Shown one piece after another: positions 48,620 through 59,252 of a stretch of 64,000 bases of DNA. The translations under genes were made by a program, and so were the position numbers. Each line of letters starts with the position of its first letter. Within the stretch, counting starts at the first letter, position 1. The stretch is from Lutraria lutraria (taxonomy: Eukaryota; Mollusca; Bivalvia; Venerida; Mactridae): NCBI GenBank assembly GCA_964023205.1, contig OZ026837.1, forward strand, positions 14,981,479 through 15,045,478, in the 5' to 3' direction. The notes beneath the pieces are model-generated. The model worked only from the letters and a program-made list of their open reading frames with translations, had not been told where the DNA came from and made no database searches.

Positions 48620-49190
48620 TAGTAAAGAATTTTAAAAAGAATAGCCTTGATTAACAGGGTGGCTTTATTTGGAGATGACCATTAACAGGGTGACTTTATT
48701 TGTAGGTGACCATTAACAGGGTGACTTTATTTGGAGGTGACCATTAACAGGGTGACTTTATTTGGAGGTGACCATTAACAGGGTGACTTTATTTGGAGGT
48801 GACCATTAACAGGGTAGCTTTATTTGGAGGTGACCATTAACAGGGCGACTTTATTTGGAGGTGACCATTAACAGGGTAACATTATTTGGAGGTGACCATT
48901 AACAGGGTGACTTTATTTGGAGGTGACCATTAATGGGGTGACTTTATTTGGAGGTGACCATTAACAGGGTAGCTTTATTTGGAGGTGACCATTAACAGGT
49001 TGACATTATTTGGGGGTGACCATTAACAGGGTGACATTATTTGGAGGTGACCATTAACAGGGTGACATTATTTGTAGGTGACCATTACCAGGGTGACTTT
49101 ATTTGGCAGTGACTATTGACAGGGTGACTTTATTTGGAGGTGACCATTAACAGGGTGACATTATTTGGAGGTGACTGCTGACCCAGGTTT
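48620..49190. repeat. 31-bp tandem array grown inside a 'cagtcaaacctgtg' MITE
   Basis: About 17 units of ccattaacagggtgacttta then tttggaggtga. The left edge (aaagaatagccttgattaac) and right edge (ctgacccaggtttgtctgta) match the 3' half and terminal inverted repeat of the MITE family at 27781-27957. The array is therefore an internal MITE segment that expanded in place. Confidence 0.9.
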
Positions 49191-49256
49191 GTCTGTACCT
49201 TGAATTATGGGTTTAAACTTTTTTCACTTGGATTTTGGGATGCATAAGCATTTATG

Positions 49257-49412
49257 GTCAAACCTGTGAACAAAGGCCATCAAAGGGAAATACATGTGGC
49301 CTTTATTCAGAGTTTGCATTATGTAGAGGTTATTTGGTTCTAAATAATCAATGACAGTATTTAAAAGAATTGCTTTGATTCAATAGGTGGCTTTTGGATG
49401 TGACCGATAATG
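49257..49412. mobile_element. 'cagtcaaacctgtg' MITE, right end lost
   Basis: 'gtcaaacctgtgaacaaagg' left end; the right end fades after 'gatgtgaccgataatgc'. It lies 60 bp after the MITE-derived 31-bp array. Confidence 0.75.
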
Positions 49413-50338
49413 CTTTTTTGGCGGTACCTGCAAATTATGGAGTTTGTAAAATTGAAAGTGTATGAAGAACACATATACCTGAAAATGTGAAAATCGCTAA
49501 TTCATGTATCCACGAAATTACCTGCCCATTAGGCAGATTAATACCCTACAGCAACATAAACATTTTCACACATTATGTTGAAAAACTATTTGTCATTAAT
49601 TGAATTTTGGTTATCTTATTTCAATAGAGGGATTATGTTCGACAGTAATTACTGTAAGATTATAAATGTTACACTGATCAGATTTGCTTAATCAGCCATA
49701 AAAAGGCTAAAGGAATTACAATTAGTCATGTAAACTGGGCCTATGACTTAGCCTGACATTTAATTTAGTGTGTGTGTTCTTCAACTGTGTGTATCTTTTT
49801 TTTCATTCATTGATGATATTTAAGGACATTAATTATAGTTAAGGATATATTGACACAGTCTGTGACATTTGGAAAGTTTCGCATTCGGTTATTATGTGAG
49901 TCTTCGATCTTAATTGGATTGATGAATTTTCAATTGGTTAAAACATTAGGGTAGGTAGTTTGAAACACTTATCTTATTTTTTTTTTCTTCGACACCTTTT
50001 GTGAAAATGCCTTTTGTTCATTGAAGGTTCAACTCATCCACCAGAATTTTCATACTTTGGATATAGTGTTAGAAACATAAGGGTGACAGCCTAAAAAATA
50101 AGGGTATCATTAGGGTATCTGTAAAAAACACATATTTTTTTCTGGTGGTGTTTGATATTTATGTAGTTACCCTAATTTCAGGGTGACCCAGTCATTTAAG
50201 AGACCCCGGAGGTTGGCTTTCGCCACCCCAATATTCAGCAGAAGCCTTTTTTTTCGAATATTCACCCCCTTCCCAAACCCACCCTCTCCGCTGCTCCAAC
50301 GACCAATTGCTTCTGGTGCCCCTGCATTCTGTAGTGAT

Positions 50339-51225
50339 TAGGGCTGTCCCGATACAGATCTCAGCCGATACGATACGTATTGCGATACGGTACTAGTGAT
50401 ATGCGATATCAACGATACGATAAAAAAATATTTCATAGTAATGAAAAACGTTGTAATATTAGTGTTTTTTGGGGGGAACACTGCACACTTGTTTGGTGCT
50501 AGAAAGTCCTAATTAACGATTATAAAAGTCATCAATTTGATTCACAAATGTTAGTTGATTTTGTGTAAATTAAATAATTATGAGAAATATTATTATAACA
50601 AATGCAAGTTTTAATAATGACCTTATATCAGGAATAGAACCTAGCTATATAAAATTGTTTAAAGAATCAGGGTTATGATTGTCAAATTGATTAAAAATAC
50701 TAAATTAATAATGATCTTCTGAAACCTTCAACTAGCTTGGACGTTAAGATGACGGGACATAATTATGTGTTCTAAGGTTGCTAGTCCCACCACTATACTT
50801 GACACCGCGTTGAAAATTCTTACAGACAACTGCGTGCTTCTTTGTTTCATCAATCGGCAAACCAAACATGCTGCCATATATTTTGGTAAAATTACATGGT
50901 GGCGTAATACAATTTATAAGTCAATATTTACTTGGCAAAATCTGAATATTCGAATCGAATTCATTGTCTAGCTTTACCTCACGCTGCTTATATAATGTCT
51001 ATAAATAGAGTATGCAATCCAGGATATTTGTTGCGTAAGCATTGTCAACGATGATATGAGAGTAAATTCGCAAACCTAGTTCAGTTGTTCAACATTCTAA
51101 GAGTTTTTTTTAATATAAAATAAAAAACTGCGATACGGCCGATACAGGACCTTCCGATACGATACGCATATCGTTCGGTACTGTACCGGTATGTACTGGT
51201 ACGCAGCCATATCGGGACAGCCCTA
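50339..51225. mobile_element. hAT-type non-autonomous transposon, 887 bp
   Basis: Termini tagggctgtcccgata and the inverted tatcgggacagccctag-type end, flanked by a perfect 8-bp duplication gtagtgat (50331-50338 and 51226-51233). An 8-bp duplication with CAG/TAGGG ends fits hAT. Subterminal regions are rich in 'cgatacg' motifs on both sides. The centre is AT-rich with no transposase. Confidence 0.93.
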
Positions 51226-51247
51226 GTAGTGATGTTAGGCCATGTAG

Positions 51248-51480
51248 GCCACGGTGGTCAATTGGTAATGGCCTGGATGGGTAACAACTAGTCCTTCACC
51301 TCCATAAGTTAGAATCCTGCTTGGGACCGAATTTCAAGTGAGGATGTAAAATGACGCGAAAATCCCCTACCTGAGAGCTTAGGGCTCCTTCCCCTAAAGT
51401 GCAGCTAGGGCCCTGCTGTCCACCAAGTTTCCACCACCTTTAAAGCTGGCAAAGCTGTCAACTGCCTTACTAGTAGGCCT
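51248..51480 (+). repeat. Likely tRNA-derived SINE, diverged (SINE-B related)
   Basis: A-box-like 'ggtcaattggtaatggcc' and B-box-like 'agttagaatcctgc', followed by 'cctttaaagctggcaaagct', which resembles the SINE-B tail. It starts about 15 bp after the hAT-type element. Confidence 0.55.
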
Positions 51481-51809
51481 CACCTTCTACTATGACATAT
51501 TATTTGTCTACCAACAGTTACTGTACTTCACTGAGTGGTATAATTTCACTTGTTCTAGACAATCAAACACATCATGAAGACAACAGTAGTGTTACATGCT
51601 GAAGGTGGTAATATTGTGCCAGCATGTAATATATATCAAAGAAAGTATTAATGCTTGTAATTCTACAATGTGTGAAAAGCTGTAAACTTCTGAATTTAAT
51701 CTGCCATGCACTTCAGATGTTTTCCATTGAAGTTGTGTATACAATTTTAAGCTGTTGTAAATGTTAATGTGCAAAGAGGAATTATGTGTTTTACTGATTT
51801 CAGCTTTTT

Positions 51810-52145
51810 ACACCCCCGCAAATGAAGTTTGAGAGGGGGTATATATATATATTGGAGTCACTCTGTTGGTCGGTTGTTGGTCAGTCGGTCAGCATGCAAT
51901 ATCACAAGTTTGTGGAGCAGACTACTTCCAAACTCTTTAAGCAAATGTAACAAAACTTGAAATGTGTTATCATCATGAAGTGTAAATGTGCAAGACACAA
52001 TTTTCATGCCCAGTAATTACAAATTCTAGAGTTATGTGCCCTTGAACTTAGCCAATGATTAAGGGCACATATAGTGTACTATCGCATTCTTAGTGTCAAA
52101 GCAGCATTGGGGGTATATATTGGTCACCTCTGTGACAAAGTTCTT
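51810..52145. repeat. 'cacccccgcaaatgaag' dispersed repeat before the copine-type exon
   Basis: 'cacccccgcaaatgaagttt' and 'gggggtatatatata' at the left, 'gggggtatatattggtcacc' and 'aaagttcttgttgaaatta' at the right. It ends about 90 bp before the splice acceptor. Confidence 0.6.
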
Positions 52146-52220
52146 GTTGAAATTACATGTATTGCATATTATAGATCTACACTTGAGATCTGAAGTTAAT
52201 TATTAATAAATTACGTGATT

Positions 52221-52237
52221 TCTTTTGTGTTTTTCAG
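52221..52237 (+). other. Splice acceptor before the copine-type CDS
   Basis: A T-rich tract ends in TTTTTCAG, with a 32-base leader to the first ATG. This implies at least one upstream 5'-UTR exon. A coding upstream exon is less likely because the coding frame already begins with a natural membrane anchor. Confidence 0.65.
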
Positions 52238-52269
52238 ATTTGAAGATCTTCAAATATGACGTTTGTCAC

Positions 52270-53247
52270 ATGACGATGTCACTTTATGGCACTTTAGCAT
52301 ACGTATTTGCTATCATTATTGGGATGGTGCTGTATACCACTTTTATGAAAAGGGAGAAGAAAGAAACGTCAGGCCCTTCAGAAGAGCATTTAAAACGTAG
52401 AAAGCGTCTTCAGAAAACGCCTTCAATATTCACTGCACTCGGCTTGGAGAGCAACAATAACACTCGAAACTTCTTTGCCTTTGAAGACCATTTCACAAAC
52501 TTCAATGAAGTCAGCAAGGCATGTGCCAAAGCTGGTCTTGAAAAATGTGGCTTAATCGTTGGTGTGGATTTTACTGCTAGTAATGAATGGCAAGGGAGAA
52601 AAACATTCAAAGGTCATAGTTTACACAAAGTGGAAGGGTCAAAGCTGTTCAATCCTTATCAGAAGGTAATACATATCATGGGAACTACATTAGAGCCTTT
52701 TGATGCTGATAGGAATATACCAGCATTCGGATTCGGTGACAAGGATACTGTAGATAGAGATGTTTTCCCATTCCAAACTGACGAGTCTCCGTGTAAAGGA
52801 TTCGCGGAGGTTTTAAGGTGTTACAATAATATAGCTACGCGTGTTGATCTCAGCGGACCTACGAATTTTGCTCCAATTATTCATAAAGCAATAGAGATAG
52901 TTAAAAAGGAGCGATACTATCATATACTGCTTATAATAGCCGACGGTCAGGTGAATGAGGAAGACGAAACTATAGATGCAATTGTTGAAGCATCAAGCTA
53001 CCCTCTTAGTATAGTTGTGATAGGGGTCGGTGATGGACCCTGGGAAACTATGGAAGATTTCGATAACTTATTACCGAAAAGAAAATTTGATAATTTTCAG
53101 TTTGTGAACTATCATCGAGTGATAGGAAAGTCTCGTCGACCAGAAACGACGTTTGCTCTTCATGCAATGATGGAAATTCCCGATCAATACAAAACAATTA
53201 AAGCTATGGGTTATCTTGACAAGATTAAACTTGAGACCACATTTTAG
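52270..53247 (+). CDS. Membrane-anchored copine-type vWA domain protein (RGLG-like, no RING)
   Basis: Predicted 325-residue protein in one uninterrupted coding exon. Residues 4-22 form one hydrophobic segment, followed by a basic stretch (KREKK, then KRRKR near residue 42), so the rest probably faces the cytosol. Residues about 70-315 are a copine-type von Willebrand A domain. The metal-ion site is intact: DFTAS (D100, T102, S104), T198 in GPTNF and D225 in IIADGQ. Other family hallmarks are IPAFGFGD (150-157), GVGDGPW (252-258), FQFVNY (276-281) and EIPDQY (302-307). Copine domains bind partner proteins in a cation-dependent way. The closest architecture I know is the plant and protist RGLG ubiquitin ligase, but the chain ends where RGLG would continue to its RING finger. 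No C2 domains are present. The start chosen is the first ATG after the splice acceptor; a second ATG lies two codons on. An upstream in-frame reading without an ATG crosses the acceptor and is not used. The copine-type domain is very secure; the function is unknown. Confidence 0.9.
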   Translation: MTMSLYGTLAYVFAIIIGMVLYTTFMKREKKETSGPSEEHLKRRKRLQKTPSIFTALGLESNNNTRNFFAFEDHFTNFNEVSKACAKAGLEKCGLIVGVDFTASNEWQGRKTFKGHSLHKVEGSKLFNPYQKVIHIMGTTLEPFDADRNIPAFGFGDKDTVDRDVFPFQTDESPCKGFAEVLRCYNNIATRVDLSGPTNFAPIIHKAIEIVKKERYYHILLIIADGQVNEEDETIDAIVEASSYPLSIVVIGVGDGPWETMEDFDNLLPKRKFDNFQFVNYHRVIGKSRRPETTFALHAMMEIPDQYKTIKAMGYLDKIKLETTF

Positions 53248-53540
53248 TGTCATTCACATCATAATTCAGCAATCATTTGTTTCAGTCAGTTTCTCAAAAT
53301 AACGTCTTATTGACATGAATTATTGCAGGACCTATCATTTATCATTAATTAGCAAAATGAGCGGCTCTATTTATCTAAGGCCTTATTATACTATATATAG
53401 ACTGCCTAGCTTTTTTTCTTCACATTACTGTTCTACTTGAAGTTGAATAAGTTGGTCTGATTCAAGTATTGTTCTTGTAGTTAGGAAATAAGGCATTTGT
53501 ATTTTTTGGGTATTTTAGACAAATTTTAGATATTAAAGAT

Positions 53541-53727
53541 CAGGCCCTTTTTTATGCCATTTAATGGTTCCAGCATTCTCCCCTGTTCCCCAAGTAAAAA
53601 AGTATAATTTTCCCCACAGAAAGAAAAAAATTTCCATAATTAAAAAAAAAACGAATATAGTGTTTCAAAATACAAGTTTTGCCCATCAAAGGGACTGGAT
53701 ATCTGTGCTTGAGTAAAAAAAGGGCTG
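53541..53727. mobile_element. 'caggcccttttttatgcc' MITE, compact copy
   Basis: 187 bp from caggcccttttttatgcc to aaaaaaagggctg; the ends are inverted over about 11 bases. It lies in the presumed 3' UTR or downstream flank of the copine-type gene. Confidence 0.7.
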
Positions 53728-53863
53728 AAGGTACATATTTTTTTCCTAACTCCAGTCCGATATTTATCTTCATAGGAATTAATTCCTCATTTTTCTGCTG
53801 ATAAAAATTCTCCTTTCTGTCAGAAACATTTTGACTTTAATTGAACCTTGCATATTGTGTACG

Positions 53864-53869
53864 AATAAA
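53864..53869 (+). promoter_or_regulatory. Candidate polyadenylation hexamer
   Basis: AATAAA lies about 620 bases after the copine-type stop codon. It is the first clean hexamer I noticed on that strand. A MITE (53541-53727) sits between stop and hexamer, so it would be part of the 3' UTR if the site is used. Position is the only evidence. Confidence 0.25.
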
Positions 53870-53930
53870 ATGTAGATTTTTGAACATTTTTTTTTCTTAG
53901 AACCTAAACTTATTGTCAAACATCTTAAAA

Positions 53931-54087
53931 CAGTTTTCATACCTACCCATTAGCTTAAAGCCCGGGGCTTGAATGTTTCTGTTTTGGCTAGTGAAATTTC
54001 TCAAAATCATGTATGGTAAAAAATTTATTTTCATTAGCAAAGTTATAGTTTTGACAAGTATTTCATAAAAATTTGTTTGAACACTTA
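53931..54087 (-). mobile_element. Diverged copy of the 166-bp element
   Basis: Recognisable 'cattagcttaaagcccgggg', 'ttttggctagtgaaatttc' and a terminal 'gtttgaacactt'. The ends are eroded and no duplication remains. Confidence 0.65.
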
Positions 54088-54960
54088 GCAAATATTATAG
54101 AATGTCTAATTCAGTTCGAGAAAAATTTGCTCTGTAAAAAATGCAGGCAGATCACTTGATATTGAACAATGGTATTATGGCTGTGTGAATTTTGGTCTTA
54201 GATTTGTGTGTTCAATTCAGTTCAGTCTTGCCAATTTGCATATTAATGCGTTATGGTAAATTGTTCTTTCTTTGAACATGAAACATGGGATACATCAATT
54301 TTAGATTCGTAATAGAAGCTTGCTTATAAATACGCATCGAAAAATGAATTCTGGGAGATCTTACTTACAGGATTTATTCCAGGTTATTTAGTTTGTATAA
54401 CTAGCTCCGTTTTCATGGGATATATATATATTTGCATGCACTTCCTGTGTATGAGTTATACTATGTTCTAAACTTCCGTTATTTTACTTCTGATGTACAC
54501 TTGACTTATAGTGAAAAATGACAACTTTTAATGTCCCTGGATGTTTAACTGGCTAAGTTGCATACTGCTTTAATATTTTTTATATCATTCCAAACTTATT
54601 AACCAAAGTACATATTTGTCAGATAAACTATTTACAATACTCTCTTGGGATATTACAATTTGGGCATTCATTTTTTTCTTGCTTTAGGCACCTCTAAAAT
54701 TTCCAGTTGAACGAACTCTACAATTTTCTAGTCAAAGAGCTTGTTTATGATTGGTTACTTGCCTACAGATTCTTTTTTATTGACCAATCATAGTCATTGT
54801 TACATGCAGGTGTGATAATACATAAATTTTGTATTTCTTATTTTTTGTATCTTTTGTGGACCATTTTTGTATTGATCTGTATTATTTTTCATGTTCTTAT
54901 TTCAGTTAATTCCTAAAATATTTGGTGCAAGAGATTTTTTTTCAAATTTCTGTTCTATTT

Positions 54961-55198
54961 GGGCTGAAATGAAAATAAGTTTGTCAGGAGTGCTCCGACC
55001 CAGAATTATATCACTGGCTGGTTAGATAGGTTTTTTGTTGTTGTTTTTTTACTGTTGAACATAACTTATTTTCTCCAAACACCTTTTGTTTTATCATGTT
55101 TTTTCCGGGGGAAACCAGCCAAACAAAGTCTCTAGGATTTCTGTGAGTCGGTCGGTCTGTCTGCACTTCTTACAAACTTATTTTTATATTCAGCCTTG
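54961..55198. mobile_element. 'gggctgaaataaaaataag' MITE, copy 2
   Basis: Left 'gggctgaaatgaaaataag', right 'cttatttttatattcagcct'. The interior differs after 'ggagtgctccgaccc', with a (ttg)n-like stretch. Confidence 0.72.
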
Positions 55199-55546
55199 CC
55201 AGCAGTTTCTAGTGTTATATTTGCCAGATATTTTGAATCTGTTATAATTTTACAGACTGGATTCGTATGAGATCGATTATGATGCTGTTGGCTATATCAA
55301 TAACAACATATGTTTTGTTTAATTCAACACTAGCCTTTGTGATAGATATATATCTTTACAGCTTGTAATGCGAACAGTTACTGATACACATATTAACATA
55401 GTTCGATCATCAAAGGGAATGTAGAAATATTGCCTTTTATATCTTTAAAAATTGTTGTTTGTGGGTATGTGACCAGGTCTTTAAAAGATTCCTCACCCAA
55501 ACAGTATACAATGTTTACCCAAAATAATAATGCCAACCCACTCGCA

Positions 55547-55669
55547 GATTTAAGGGGGATACCCCCCCCCCCCCCCCCAAAGTCCCCGGCCATAGAAATG
55601 AAATGTCATTCAATTATTAAATTCCTAAATATTAGGCCTCCCCAGCCTGAAATCCTGGATCTGCCCCTG
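55547..55669. mobile_element. Probable 'caggggcagatccagg' MITE remnant
   Basis: The right end 'cctggatctgcccctg' is the complement of a common transposon terminus. The left end 'cgcagatttaaggggg' is eroded. A run of about 18 C (55562-55579) lies inside. Confidence 0.45.
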
Positions 55670-56021
55670 TAGCCTACCCGCCCACTGTTTAAGCTTGGGT
55701 TACCTTACCCGAACCAACTTTTTCTTAAGGCTGCTTTATGTACAACTGATTCAGGTTTGTCTGTGTTTGAATCAGTGACATGATTTAATGGAAGAAAATC
55801 TTGTAAATCTGTATTATTCCTGGATCTGTTGATTCATGTGCTATGCTACATGATAATTCCAGAATGTAACGGCTTGGGATTTCTTTGATGGATAACCAAA
55901 GATATATGCTCAATATTGAGTTTTTGTCGTCCTAAATCTTCATTCAATGCGTAAGTAGGGCATGAATGAATTGATGGAATATAAAGTTTAAAGCATAGGT
56001 TTAAGAGTGCATATTTGGGTG

Positions 56022-56202
56022 TACAGTACAACCTCTGTAGAGCAACACCCTGTGGGAGCTGCAAATATTGGCCATTGTTTAGAGGCCAGTTGTTGCTCTG
56101 CAGAGGTTATATTTATAGTAAATATCAGCTTAGGGAAATGTTTAAGTTGTTGTTATAGAGAGGTTGTTGCTCTACAGAGGGCCGTTCTGGAGAGGTACTG
56201 TA
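56022..56202. mobile_element. 'acagtacaacctct' MITE, copy 5
   Basis: 'tacagtacaacctctgtaga' and 'ctggagaggtactgta', nearly identical to copy 4. Confidence 0.9.
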
Positions 56203-56479
56203 CTTCGTAACTAATTAAGGAAGCTATAAGTAGTGGTAGTGACTATTATGTTCTAATTACAAAGAACACCCAAATATGCATTCAAACCATCTTAGTGCTC
56301 TACCTGTGCAGTGTGTGCTAAGCCAGTTTTATATTTTATTAAGATAAGAAAGCCAAAAATTTAAAATAAATCCTTGTCACTGATTGGATTAGAAAGTGGA
56401 TCAAGGATTAATTCTAGAATAAATCACTTTTTGATTTTTTTTATGGATTTGTTTTACAGTATATTTATATATTTGTTCC

Positions 56480-56706
56480 GGCCTCCTTGGTTGAGTGGTT
56501 AAAGTCGCTGACTTCAAATCACTGTAACCTCTCACTGATAGAGGGTCGTGTGTTCGAGTCCCGCTACCGTTCATGTCTCTTTATGTGAGAAAGTAGACAC
56601 TTGCTTACGGAGCATGGGAGTCTAGAATTTGTTCTTCCCAAGAACAATAGTTAGGTAAACTGTCTGCCTATTATGACGCTGACTGTTGAAAAGGGGCGTA
56701 AAAGGC
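56480..56706 (+). repeat. SINE-A copy 5, full length
   Basis: Best-preserved head in the window: 'ggttgagtggttaaagtcgc' and a B box 'gtgttcgagtcccgc'. It has the full body and ends 'gttgaaaaggggcgtaaaag'. The head resembles a Leu(CAA)-type tRNA but is not an intact tRNA gene. Confidence 0.9.
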
Positions 56707-57286
56707 TTAGAAATGCTCGTAGGAGATGCAAATTTATTTATACGTTAATTTAATACTCTATAATTGTCTGAGACACATTCTTTAAACTTCATTTGAATAT
56801 TTCCAGGAATTTAACACGAAATGTTCCAGAGATAAATACATTTTAACATATTTTTGCTGTTAATTTAACCATGTATTTAGAATATCAAACTGATTCAGTA
56901 TCTCATCAATATGACACTGTAATTTCTCATTTAAAATTTAATTGGTAAAATAATTTATTTAATGTTTTGAAAAGTCTTATAGAATCTAATTCAATTGATT
57001 TCTCAAATGTTTAAATTTCTTTTGTTGCATGATAAAGAGAATCATTTCTTGATTGTCAAGGCTTGATCCATTATTAATATCTTTTTTGTCGGATGTAATG
57101 TTCCCTTCTATTGAATACTATTAAATGGTGGATTGTTTTTTTGTCATGTTGAAATTTGGAATACAGCTAGGTTATTGAATGCATGAACTGACTAATTTAA
57201 CTCACAAGTGTCTAATGGGCCTCGATCTTAGAATGGACTTTTAGAACATCCAGGTTCTTCTTGCTCATGTCATACTCAGGTTATTC

Positions 57287-57486
57287 NNNNNNNNNNNNNN
57301 NNNNNNNNNNNNNNNNNNNNNNNNNNNNNNNNNNNNNNNNNNNNNNNNNNNNNNNNNNNNNNNNNNNNNNNNNNNNNNNNNNNNNNNNNNNNNNNNNNNN
57401 NNNNNNNNNNNNNNNNNNNNNNNNNNNNNNNNNNNNNNNNNNNNNNNNNNNNNNNNNNNNNNNNNNNNNNNNNNNNNNNNNNNNNN
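57287..57486. other. Assembly gap, 200 N
   Basis: Exactly 200 N. The sequence resumes inside an 'acagtacaacctct' MITE, so a repeat probably caused the break. Confidence 0.99.
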
Positions 57487-57556
57487 GAAAATCATGCTGT
57501 TGTTGAAGGGAGGTTGTTGCTCAAGAGAGGGTCGCTCGTGAGAGGTTGTACTGTAT
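57487..57556. mobile_element. 'acagtacaacctct' MITE, right end beside gap
   Basis: Starts at the last N with 'gaaaatcatgctgttgttg' and ends 'gagaggttgtactgta'. The assembly gap removes the left half. Confidence 0.85.
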
Positions 57557-57713
57557 ATACAGTTATTCGGTAAGAATGGAAGATCGTGAAGTAATTACAT
57601 TCAGCAGAGGAATAGTTATAGATTTAAGTGCTGGGGCACCACCCCTTTCACCCAAGTGATGTACAAATGTGTTATGTGGTAGAATAAATTTGATAAAAAT
57701 GATAAAGCAAATT

Positions 57714-57892
57714 ATACAGACAAACGGTGTCTCCGGCCACCTCCGAATAAAGGCTGTCCTGTGAATAAAAAGAATCATTTTAAAACCGTCGTTAATTACT
57801 ATTTATTAAGAACAACATGACAGTCAAGTAAACACCACCTATCAATAAAGGTCACACTTTGTCTTTCCCATGGATAGCCTTTGTTTACAGGT
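57714..57892. mobile_element. 'cagtcaaacctgtg' MITE, reverse
   Basis: 'ccggccacctccgaataaag' and 'gcctttgtttacaggttt'; the left end is degraded. Confidence 0.78.
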
Positions 57893-58032
57893 TTCAGTAA
57901 CTGAACAAGAAGATGAAGGTAGGGAATAACTGATAATAGATGGCAGACTTATCTCATATACATACAATAGACAAACGTCTATAGGAAATATATATAGCTA
58001 AGCCATACATATCGTCAAAATGCGTAGACTTA

Positions 58033-58083
58033 GTCTGGTACCCGTCTCCAATACTGTAAGATTGGAGACGGGTACCAGACCAA
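58033..58083. mobile_element. 51-bp perfect hairpin between direct repeats
   Basis: Arms 58033-58052 and 58061-58080 are a perfect 20-bp inverted repeat (starts gtctggtacccg) with the 8-nt loop actgtaag. The sequence cgtagactta occurs immediately before (58023-58032) and again at 58084-58093, as if duplicated on insertion. Confidence 0.7.
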
Positions 58084-59179
58084 CGTAGACTTAGCTATAA
58101 ATGCAGAATTACGAATGTGGCAGTTTGTGGTCAGTGCACATGCTGTGAATCAGCAACGTAATATATTAATAAGTAAGTCATTGACTTAGAGATCAATTGA
58201 AAGTAGTTCATGACCTTACACCCGAATATGACATCCTTATAACGCTGATGAATATAATTGACAGCTTGCTCAATATGAATTAGCAACTACGGTGCGCTGT
58301 ACCCGCCATGTACTCGGCGTTATTTACCCAACAATCGAGTTTTGACTGCATAAATTGTATCCATAAACAAGAAATGTCTAAAAAGACAGTCGGAAAGTTT
58401 CTTTAATGTTATTCACACTGCTGAAACCAGAAGTCTATTTTTTATGAAATTCCTAAATTGCCGTTATAGTACCGTGTGAACACAACTTATCGTTAGCAGT
58501 CAAATTAGGTTGCGCCTTAGAATGTTAATGTTTGGTCAGCTAAATAAATTAAGTATTTAGTCATATCTACTGTATATCAATTCCAATAAATGTAAATTGT
58601 TTGTCAAGAGCGGTATAAACAATGTTACTTAGTTTCGGCCGCATGAGAATACATTTTTCGTACATTTTTACTTAAATTTTACAACCACAAGAAGTACACA
58701 TTAATAAACGGTTGAAGACTCGCTATAAGTTGGCGGGGTATTAATTTTTTTAATTAAAGACGTTTTCGGTAGTTCGCTACATTTTTCACATAGACATATA
58801 GGAAAAATTAAAACTGATCAATGATTTTTTTAAAACTTGAATAAGTTAAAACAATGAATAAGTACCCTAAAACTTGATCAATGTAAACACATACATGTAC
58901 TTTTAACATCACCATTAAAGTCCCATTAGCTTTTTGCTATAAAAAATATATGCAGAAAAAACCCAAACATTTGCTGATATTATCCAAAGATAATAATTAT
59001 CTTTTAAACAATAATAAAGGCGTTAAAAAGATCAGGCACAGTGTCTTGGCTTTATACTAGAAGTAAACGATTTTAAACAAAAGTACATTAATTGCTTGAC
59101 CAGACATTCAACACAGTAACATTTTCATTTTTTCTAACGTGATCTGAGGTACTACCAGTATAAATACATGTATATAGGA

Positions 59180-59252
59180 AAGAATGGCCTTTATTCATCG
59201 GTTGACCTTTCTTCGGAGGTGGCCGCTAGCATGCACAATAATGTTTGACTGT
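59180..59252. mobile_element. 'cagtcaaacctgtg' MITE, right third
   Basis: 'aagaatggcctttattcatc' to 'aatgtttgactgta'. Confidence 0.7.

Noticed and set aside
48655..49172. CRISPR-like regular repeats
   Set aside because: There are no distinct spacers; units are contiguous 31-mers from a MITE, in an animal genome.
52225..52269. N-terminal extension of the copine-type frame
   Set aside because: It starts without ATG and crosses the TTTTTCAG acceptor; the part before 52238 is intronic.
56480..56565. tRNA-Leu-like sequence
   Set aside because: It is the head of a SINE with the family's body and tail and imperfect stems, not a free tRNA gene.
57261..57506. Open frames across the second N run
   Set aside because: Same reason: unknown bases.
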